Source of the DNA: an uncultured Duncaniella sp.
GTDB lineage: Bacteria; Bacteroidota; Bacteroidia; Bacteroidales; Muribaculaceae
DNA length: 64,000 nucleotides
Direction of reading: 5' to 3'
Assembly: GCF_910577345.1 (NCBI RefSeq)
Contig: NZ_CAJTMT010000011.1
Coordinates: 1 to 64,000 of the forward strand
Shown: positions 58,792-64,000 of the stretch, piece after piece
Layout: each line of letters starts with the position of its first letter
Position numbering within the stretch: the first letter of the stretch is position 1
Notes under the pieces: model-generated
The model's input: only the letters and a program-made list of their open reading frames with translations
What the model was told of the DNA's origin: nothing
The model's database searches: none
Position numbers and translations under genes: made by a program

Positions 58792-59724
58792 CTACGAGTT
58801 TTTCCAGCGCACACGCATCTGGTCGCCGATGATCTCGCGCACCTCGCGAACGAGGTTCTCATCCATCGGCTCCTCAGCAAACGCAAGATTCTTGCGCACG
58901 TTGTCGGGATTCGCCGAGCTGAAGAGAGTAGTGGCGATACGGGGATTGCTGATTGCATACTGCACGGCAAGTTTCTCGATGGGATAACCCTTGGCGTTGC
59001 AGTGGGCGGCGGCGCGCTGACAGGCTTCGACAAGCGACTTGGGCGCCGGATGCCATGCGGGCACACCGCGCTGCGAGAGCAGACCCATCGACAGCGGGGA
59101 AGCGCTGATGACACCGATGCCTCTCTCCTCAAACATGTCGAGGTAGTCGACGAGCATATCATCGTTGAGCGTATAGTGACAGAAATTCATGATTGTCTCG
59201 ACCATTCCTTCGGGAGTGTTCTCGACAACCCATTTGATATTCTCAGGCTGAAGGTCGGTGATGCCGACATGGCCCACGAGACCAGCCTCCTTCAGTTCGA
59301 CGAGTGCCGGAAGGGTTTCCTCGGCAACCTGCTTGAGGTCGGCAAATTCGATGTCGTGGACATTTATGAGGTCGATATAGTCAATGCCGAGGCGCTCCAT
59401 GCTCTCGCTGACGCTCTCCTTGGCGCGCTTGGCCGAATAGTCCCAGGTGTTCACACCGTCCTTGCCGTAGCGGCCAACCTTCGTCGAGAGGAAATATTTG
59501 TCGCGGGGAATCTCGCGCAGAGCCTTGCCGAGAACGGTCTCAGCCTTGTAGTGTCCGTAGTAAGGCGACACGTCGATGAAGTTCATGCCTCCGTCAACCG
59601 CCGCATGGACAGCCTCGATGGCGCGGGGTTCGTTGATGTCGTGGAACACTGCTCCGAGCGACGACGCCCCGAAGCTCAATGCCGACACCTTCATGCCGGT
59701 TTTACCTATTTCATGATATTCCAT
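58792..59724 (-). CDS. Aldo/keto reductase, L-galactose (L-fucose) dehydrogenase-like
   Basis: 310 residues. The AKR catalytic tetrad includes Asp in MNFIDVSPYYGHYKAE, the nearby Tyr, Lys in FLSTKVGRYG and His in DLINVHDIEF. Whole segments (GASSLGAVF, MNFIDVSPYYG, GVISASPLSMGLLSQRGVPA) closely follow plant L-galactose dehydrogenase, which oxidises C1 to the lactone. L-fucose is 6-deoxy-L-galactose, so an L-fucose dehydrogenase role fits the locus. It is the first gene of the three-gene minus operon. Confidence 0.88.
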   Translation of the reverse strand: MEYHEIGKTGMKVSALSFGASSLGAVFHDINEPRAIEAVHAAVDGGMNFIDVSPYYGHYKAETVLGKALREIPRDKYFLSTKVGRYGKDGVNTWDYSAKRAKESVSESMERLGIDYIDLINVHDIEFADLKQVAEETLPALVELKEAGLVGHVGITDLQPENIKWVVENTPEGMVETIMNFCHYTLNDDMLVDYLDMFEERGIGVISASPLSMGLLSQRGVPAWHPAPKSLVEACQRAAAHCNAKGYPIEKLAVQYAISNPRIATTLFSSANPDNVRKNLAFAEEPMDENLVREVREIIGDQMRVRWKNS

Positions 59725-59842
59725 AATGTATTATGCAATGTTAAGGTGAAATGCTTGTTGCATTGGTTATCAATATAGTTTTACGATGAAGTCTGCCCCG
59801 TGTCAACTGGCGGACTTATTGTCCCGAGGCATATCTTCCCCG

Positions 59843-59872
59843 CAAAGTTACGAATTTACCGACAAGCACCAA
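59843..59872 (-). promoter_or_regulatory. Promoter of the reductase-amidohydrolase-dehydrogenase operon
   Basis: On the minus strand TTG (59872-59870), 19 bp, TAACTTTG (59850-59843). The leader of about 110 nt contains a hairpin, AAGTCTGCC...GGCGGACTT (59789-59817), which might modulate expression. Confidence 0.72.
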
Positions 59873-59965
59873 AAAATACATATATAGAATTCCGACCGGG
59901 AGTATGGAAAATCAAAAAAATCGTACCGGCAGCAGAGTGAGGGTGCCCTGAAAAAAAATAGGGAA

Positions 59966-60063
59966 GCTGCGCAGCAGCGATATGATGGTAGCCCCGCCAC
60001 GAGCGGACGGATACGAGCGACGACCGAAGGTCAAAGCTCGTATCCGGGAGCGAGGCGTGGGGT
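59966..60063. other. GC-rich structured intergenic element
   Basis: In otherwise AT-rich DNA, CGGATACGAGC (60008-60018) pairs exactly with GCTCGTATCCG (60036-60046); inside lies GACC-GAA-GGTC, and outside CCCC/GGGG and GCC/GGC (59992-60062) can also pair. A separate GCTGC-GCAGC hairpin precedes it (59966-59975). It looks like a folded RNA or a REP-like repeat. No promoter or coding capacity is evident. Confidence 0.55.
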
Positions 60064-60083
60064 AAATGGATAATTTCATCGCT

Positions 60084-60239
60084 ACGGGCATCGAAGATGT
60101 CCGATAATAACTCACGCCTCCTGATAATTAGTATAATTGGTGGGATGAAAAATACCTTATATTACCTTGAAATGGTTCAATATCAGATAATTGGTTTGGG
60201 TATGTCGGGATGATATTATCGGACATTTTCGATGCCCGT
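60084..60239. repeat. 25-bp inverted repeat with 106-bp spacer
   Basis: 60084-60108 and 60215-60239 are reverse complements except for one base. The arms contain GGGCATCGA and TGTCCGATAAT. The spacer is AT-rich and noncoding. A further hairpin, CATGTACT...AGTACATG, lies at 60342-60373. Taken together 59725-60389 shows no convincing gene. Confidence 0.75.
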
Positions 60240-60389
60240 GGAGGATGTTATTCCTTTTCCCCACATCTTCACAAAATGCCATTCCGCCCTGCGGGCTTCA
60301 TTGCATTTTGCTTGATGTGTGTTACTTCAATTATAAAAAAACATGTACTATAATTCTTCTATTACAGTACATGTAATGGTAACACATTT

Positions 60390-60698
60390 CTATGTTTTTT
60401 GAGAATTATTTTTGCCTAACACCGGTGATACCAGACATATCGGAATCAACAATAAAACATTCCAAAGCATTTTCTTCAGTGACATGTCAAAAGCATATCC
60501 AACTGTAAAGATACAGAGCATTGCAGTTGCCACACCGCTTACCAAAAGTATCGGCGCACGCTTTCGCGCATCTGAAATACGTTTTTTTAAGAGAAGATTA
60601 ACTATTAGCATGACTATAACTCCTGCAGAAATGACAATTAATGACATCTGCCACGGCATAGGTAAAAAATCCAAAATTCCGACTTCTAAAATTTTCAT
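60390..60698 (-). CDS. Small membrane protein (three hydrophobic segments)
   Basis: 102 residues. Hydrophobic segments are WQMSLIVISAGVIVMLIVNLLL, APILLVSGVATAMLCIFTVGYA and LWNVLLLIPICLVSPVL, separated by basic loops (KKRISDARKRA). No family is recognised. It follows another small membrane protein gene on the same strand, 85 bp upstream, and they probably share a transcript. Confidence 0.65.
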   Translation of the reverse strand: MKILEVGILDFLPMPWQMSLIVISAGVIVMLIVNLLLKKRISDARKRAPILLVSGVATAMLCIFTVGYAFDMSLKKMLWNVLLLIPICLVSPVLGKNNSQKT

Positions 60699-60783
60699 AT
60701 TATGTTCATAGGTTTGTTAATGTTAGATGTTTCAGGCAGATTCAGAGGGCAAGAAATGCCAACCGCTATTTTACCGTTCACGC

Positions 60784-61164
60784 TCAAAGAGAGTGTTTTG
60801 CAGACCGGCCAATGGCCATCAAGGTCAGACCAACTATCAACACTATTGTCGCAACAATCGCTGAGACCGAACGCAGCTCCTCGCTGCCACAGCCCCCAAT
60901 CCAGAAACTCATCATAAAAGCTATCATCGATATGGATTCTGTGTGTGATACACCCCTCTTTGTGAGGGCAAGAATCGACCATCCGATTGATTTCAGACGA
61001 AGTATGATACTCAACACAAACATCACTGTAATCACACCCATGCTGATGCCAAGCCCCATAGACATGGGCCATGAGACCAGGGCGATTATCAAGGACCAAA
61101 TGAGTGCGAATCTAAGAATATCCGTCGAATTCCGATCGGCTAATAATTGGAGAAATCTGTTCAT
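60784..61164 (-). CDS. Small membrane protein (four hydrophobic segments)
   Basis: 126 residues from the ATG at 61164 (MNRFLQLLADRNSTDILRFA). Segments include LIWSLIIALVSWPMSMGLGI, ISMGVITVMFVLSIIL, SISMIAFMMSFWIGGCG and VSAIVATIVLIVGLTLMAIG. The open frame continues upstream to 61368 but a full promoter lies within that extension. No function is recognised. A second frame across the same DNA (60695-61099) is taken to be a shadow. Confidence 0.7.
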   Translation of the reverse strand: MNRFLQLLADRNSTDILRFALIWSLIIALVSWPMSMGLGISMGVITVMFVLSIILRLKSIGWSILALTKRGVSHTESISMIAFMMSFWIGGCGSEELRSVSAIVATIVLIVGLTLMAIGRSAKHSL

Positions 61165-61262
61165 GACTATACTATGTTTTTTATATTGTATATATTGTGC
61201 GACGTGGGTTTCAGATGGGCATAAGGGCCTCAAATAGTATAGGTTTGTAATTATTGTTTTCG

Positions 61263-61293
61263 CAAATTTAAGCAAATAATCCTTAAATTCCAA
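61263..61293 (-). promoter_or_regulatory. Promoter of the small-membrane-protein pair
   Basis: On the minus strand TTG (61293-61291), 20 bp, TAAATTTG (61270-61263), about 100 bp before the ATG at 61164. It fixes the shorter start of that gene. The rest of 61294-61485 only shows a weak TAACTTTA ahead of araD. Confidence 0.7.
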
Positions 61294-61485
61294 TATACAG
61301 CCGAAAAAATCACCCTCCTTGCCGGAAATCACCATCCCGGCAAAGCAAAACGGCTGAAAAATCTGCATTTTTGGAATTTCTGCACTTACTTACATTCTTT
61401 TATCCCCAAATTTTGTAACTTTACCAACCGATAGGAAAAAATACCGACCATCTATTTCAACTAAAAATAAATCAAACGAAAAACA

Positions 61486-62172
61486 ATGCTTGAAGAATTA
61501 AAAGAAAAAGTATTCAAGGCCAACATCGACCTTGTGAAACATGGCCTCGTCATCTACACCTGGGGCAACGTCTCCGGCATAGATCCCGAAACCCGCCTCG
61601 TGGTCATCAAGCCCAGCGGTGTCGACTATGACGACATGAAGGCTGAGGACATGGTGGTCGTCGACCTCGACGGCAACGTGGTTGAAGGCAAACTCCGCCC
61701 CTCGTCCGACACCCCCACCCACCTCGCGCTCTACCGCGCATTCCCCGAAATCGGCGGCGTGGTCCACACCCACTCCACCTACGCCACTGCATGGGCACAG
61801 GCCGGCATCGACCTCCCCAACATTGGCACAACCCACGCTGACTATTTCCACCACGCAATCCCCTGCACCCCCGACATGACAGAGGCTGAGGTGATGGGCG
61901 ACTACGAGCTCGAGACAGGCAACGTCATCATCAAGCGCTTCGAGGGCATGAACCCCATGCACACTCCCGGCGTACTCGTCAAGAACCACGGTCCCTTCTC
62001 ATGGGGCAAGACTCCCGCCGATGCCGTCCACAATGCCGTCGTGATGGAACAGGTGGCAAAGATGGCCTACATAGCCTACGGTGTCAACCCCAACCTCACC
62101 ATGAATCCCCTCCTCATCGAGAAGCACTACAACCGCAAGCACGGCCCCGGCGCCTACTACGGCCAGAACTAA
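61486..62172 (+). CDS. araD: L-ribulose-5-phosphate 4-epimerase
   Basis: 228 residues of the class II aldolase/epimerase family. AraD features: LVIYTWGNVSGIDPETRLVV, VIKPSGVDYDDM, SSDTPTHLALYRAFPEIGGV, the zinc histidines in VVHTHSTYATAWAQ and the later His in VLVKNHGPFSWGK, ending RKHGPGAYYGQN. It links L-arabinose catabolism to the pentose-phosphate pathway. L-fuculose-1-phosphate aldolase is in the same family, but the whole-length similarity is to AraD. No araA or araB is in the window. Confidence 0.92.
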   Translation: MLEELKEKVFKANIDLVKHGLVIYTWGNVSGIDPETRLVVIKPSGVDYDDMKAEDMVVVDLDGNVVEGKLRPSSDTPTHLALYRAFPEIGGVVHTHSTYATAWAQAGIDLPNIGTTHADYFHHAIPCTPDMTEAEVMGDYELETGNVIIKRFEGMNPMHTPGVLVKNHGPFSWGKTPADAVHNAVVMEQVAKMAYIAYGVNPNLTMNPLLIEKHYNRKHGPGAYYGQN

Positions 62173-62208
62173 AAACATCCCGGCCTGACTCAGATATAAG
62201 CCAGGACT

Positions 62209-62370
62209 GGAAGGGCACATAAAGACAAAGGGTCAGAAGAAACAAAAGATTTTTTTTACTTTGCAATCTCGCTGAAATAACTTCTAATCGAAAATTTATT
62301 TCAGCAAATAACGGGAGTAAAATATAATTTCTTTTGTTTCTTCTGACCCTTTGTCTTTATGTGCCCTTCC
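62209..62370. repeat. Perfect 41-bp inverted repeat of CTTTTGT/TTCTTCTG words
   Basis: 62209-62249 and 62330-62370 are exact reverse complements, 80 bp apart. The spacer has its own hairpin (GCTGAAATAA...TTATTTCAGC). Both arms end near T-runs, so the element may terminate araD transcription. It belongs to the same word family as 19341-19487. The 62173-62493 gap holds this element and the promoter of the next gene only. Confidence 0.88.
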
Positions 62371-62411
62371 GTACCCTTCCTGCACAAGCTCATATTACTG
62401 CACTATTTCCA

Positions 62412-62442
62412 TTGCGGATTCCGATATTTTTTCATAACTTTG
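62412..62442 (+). promoter_or_regulatory. Promoter of the 62494 GH31 gene
   Basis: TTG (62412-62414), 20 bp, TAACTTTG (62435-62442), a full consensus match, about 50 bp before the ATG. Confidence 0.75.
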
Positions 62443-62493
62443 TAATGCGTAAAATTTTAACTGTAAAAACTTACACTCACTCCATTTCTAAAT

Positions 62494-64000
62494 ATGAAAA
62501 TCATCGGTTCGGCAAAACTCATGGGCGCCGTGGCGTTCATGCTTGCTCCGCATTTTGTCTCCGCCCGGTCACAGCAAGCGGACATCGACCTCACCACCCC
62601 CTCAGGTCGGAAAGTTGTAGTGACCGCTGTCAACGACAACATCATCAAAGTCTCCAACCTCCTCCCCGGTGAGAAAATCCCGGCATCGGCTGCTTCTGTA
62701 ATCAAAAACTGCACAGGTGATGCAACCGTCACGACAGCTCCCGGCATGGCACTCATGACCACCCGTGGCGGGATAGTCGTGAGGGTCGACAGCATCAGCG
62801 GTGCGGTCGACATCAACGCCGGAGCCAACAAAGCTGTCAGCGACCCCGGTCTGCGCACAAATGCCGGAGGCCGTCAGAGCCTTTCGCTCTCGACGATGGG
62901 CAGCGGATCATTCTACGGTGCCGGAGAACGCGGCCACAGCTTCAACCTCGCGGGCGACACTCTCGTCATGTACAACCGCCAGAACTACGGCTACACCGAA
63001 GGCGACCCGCGCATCTCGCAGATGAACATAACAATGCCACTCTTCATCTCCTCCAACGGCTACTCCGTGGTGTTCGACGACTATGCCGCCGCCGAGATGG
63101 TGATGTCCAACCCCATTGTCTACACCTCCGAATCCCGCTCACCGATTTCCTACTACTTCATCAATGGCGCAGGCACTCTCGCCGACGCGACCCGTCAACT
63201 CTCCGCACTCACAGGCCGTCAGGACCTCCCGCCCTTCTGGTCGCTCGGCTACATCACGTCGAAATACGGCTACCGCACCCAGGATGAGACTGTCGGAGTT
63301 GTCGACACTCTCCGTCGTGCCGGCTATCCCGTCGACGGTATTGTGCTCGACCTCTACTGGTATGGAAAGGAGCAGGACATGGGACGCCTCGCATGGGAAC
63401 CCGCCCAATGGCCCGACCACAAGAAGATGCTTGCCGACCTGAAGAAGCAGGGTGTCAACACCGTCATCATCTCGCAACCCTACATCCTACGCAATGGTGA
63501 GGGTCTTGCCAACTACAACGAACTCGCCTCTAAAGGACTTCTCCTCAAAGACTCCACCGGCAATCCGCAGGAGGTCACAATCTGGGTCGGCGAAGGCGGC
63601 ATGTTTGACATGGCCAACCCCGACACCCGCGCATGGCTTGCCGACCGCTACAAGCAACTCACCCTCGAAGGCGTGGGCGGATGGTGGGGAGACCTTGGCG
63701 AACCGGAAGTGCATCCCGAGACAGGCATCCACGCCAACGGACTCTCCACGCGCGAATATCACAACCAGTATGGCAACGACTGGAGCGCTGTCATCTACGA
63801 CATGTTCAAGTCTGACTTCCCCGACACCCGACTGATGACCATGATGCGCGGCGGCACCACCGGCTTGCAGCGCTACAGCGTCTTCCCCTGGTCGACCGAC
63901 GTCTCCCGCTCATGGGGAGGTCTGCAACCTCAGGTGAAAATCATGCTCAACTCCGGTCTCAGCGGTCTCGGCTACATGAGCCACGATGTCGGAGGTTTCG
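62494..64000 (+). CDS. GH31 glycoside hydrolase, exported (3' end beyond window)
   Basis: 502 complete codons are visible before the window ends. A signal peptide (MKIIGSAKLMGAVAFMLAPHFVSA) shows export, unlike the GH31 at 46118. An N-terminal mutarotase-like domain leads to the catalytic barrel (LPPFWSLGYITSKYGYRTQ, GYPVDGIVLDLYWYG). The nucleophile Asp is likely in GWWGDLGEPEVHP and the acid/base Asp in FPWSTDVSRSWGG. Substrate is unclear (alpha-glucosidase type is usual for exported members of the group). It lies downstream of araD but has its own promoter. Confidence 0.9.
   Translation, partial: MKIIGSAKLMGAVAFMLAPHFVSARSQQADIDLTTPSGRKVVVTAVNDNIIKVSNLLPGEKIPASAASVIKNCTGDATVTTAPGMALMTTRGGIVVRVDSISGAVDINAGANKAVSDPGLRTNAGGRQSLSLSTMGSGSFYGAGERGHSFNLAGDTLVMYNRQNYGYTEGDPRISQMNITMPLFISSNGYSVVFDDYAAAEMVMSNPIVYTSESRSPISYYFINGAGTLADATRQLSALTGRQDLPPFWSLGYITSKYGYRTQDETVGVVDTLRRAGYPVDGIVLDLYWYGKEQDMGRLAWEPAQWPDHKKMLADLKKQGVNTVIISQPYILRNGEGLANYNELASKGLLLKDSTGNPQEVTIWVGEGGMFDMANPDTRAWLADRYKQLTLEGVGGWWGDLGEPEVHPETGIHANGLSTREYHNQYGNDWSAVIYDMFKSDFPDTRLMTMMRGGTTGLQRYSVFPWSTDVSRSWGGLQPQVKIMLNSGLSGLGYMSHDVGGF

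Noticed and set aside
60695..61099. 134-codon minus-strand frame overlapping the small membrane protein
   Set aside because: Its 4-bp overlap with the next gene is tempting, but the other frame gives clean membrane helices and a proper ATG behind a good promoter.
1..64000. CRISPR array
   Set aside because: No regularly spaced identical repeats of 24-40 bp; the repeats seen are short words without unique spacers.

Overview
The window looks like a chromosomal segment of a gut Bacteroidales bacterium, most likely Muribaculaceae (family level is inference). Supporting signs are a SusC/SusD pair, C-terminal secretion-system sorting domains, the bifunctional fucokinase/GDP-fucose enzyme Fkp, the core order lysS-gpsA-pgi, Bacteroidetes-type promoters (TTG, 19-20 bp, TAnnTTTG) and few Shine-Dalgarno sequences. 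Core genes are GC-rich at third codon positions, which produces many long open frames on the opposite strand; these were left out.

Layout. 1-12.7 kb is core: a clipped secreted-protein gene, pgi/gpsA/lysS (minus), fkp (minus), a secreted beta-propeller-like protein, then rnz, an aminopeptidase P and a gamma-carbonic-anhydrase-like protein (plus). tRNA-Leu(CAA) at 12.85 kb is followed by an AT-rich accessory stretch to about 21 kb: an S41 peptidase overlapping a KilA-N gene, a long structured leader before an outer-membrane barrel gene set between two 42-bp direct repeats, a small membrane-protein/winged-helix operon with two matching palindromic operators, an ECF sigma factor with a membrane partner, and an IS982-type transposase remnant. 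21-26 kb returns to core genes (tadA-like deaminase, sirtuin, topA, RluA-type pseudouridine synthase, DUF1573). 26.4-36.6 kb holds two secreted proteins with sorting domains, the second a C10 cysteine protease heading an operon with SusC, SusD and a TlpA-like thioredoxin; this looks like a surface proteolysis and peptide-uptake locus. 36.9-41 kb has a CorC/HlyC protein, a sodium symporter, a DapA/NanA-family aldolase and a broken HxlR regulator.

41.3-59.7 kb is the most unusual part. A minus-strand cluster (GH141-like beta-helix protein, YicI-like GH31 alpha-xylosidase, a 1004-residue fusion of UroD-like methyltransferase + homocysteine methyltransferase + cobalamin-binding domains, SSS symporter) diverges from a plus-strand cluster (second UroD-family methyltransferase, stand-alone methionine-synthase activation domain, L-fucose isomerase, mutarotase, FucP permease). 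Next comes a minus-strand operon of an L-galactose/L-fucose dehydrogenase-like aldo/keto reductase, an amidohydrolase of lactonase type and a zinc alcohol dehydrogenase. My reading is a corrinoid-dependent demethylation system tied to L-fucose (possibly O-methylated fucose or xylose) catabolism, passing methyl groups to homocysteine. This is a hypothesis from gene content and order.

59.7-64 kb holds structured intergenic DNA, two small membrane proteins, araD and a GH31 enzyme cut by the window end. Several intergenic regions carry degenerate short-word repeats that form long, sometimes perfect, inverted repeats.
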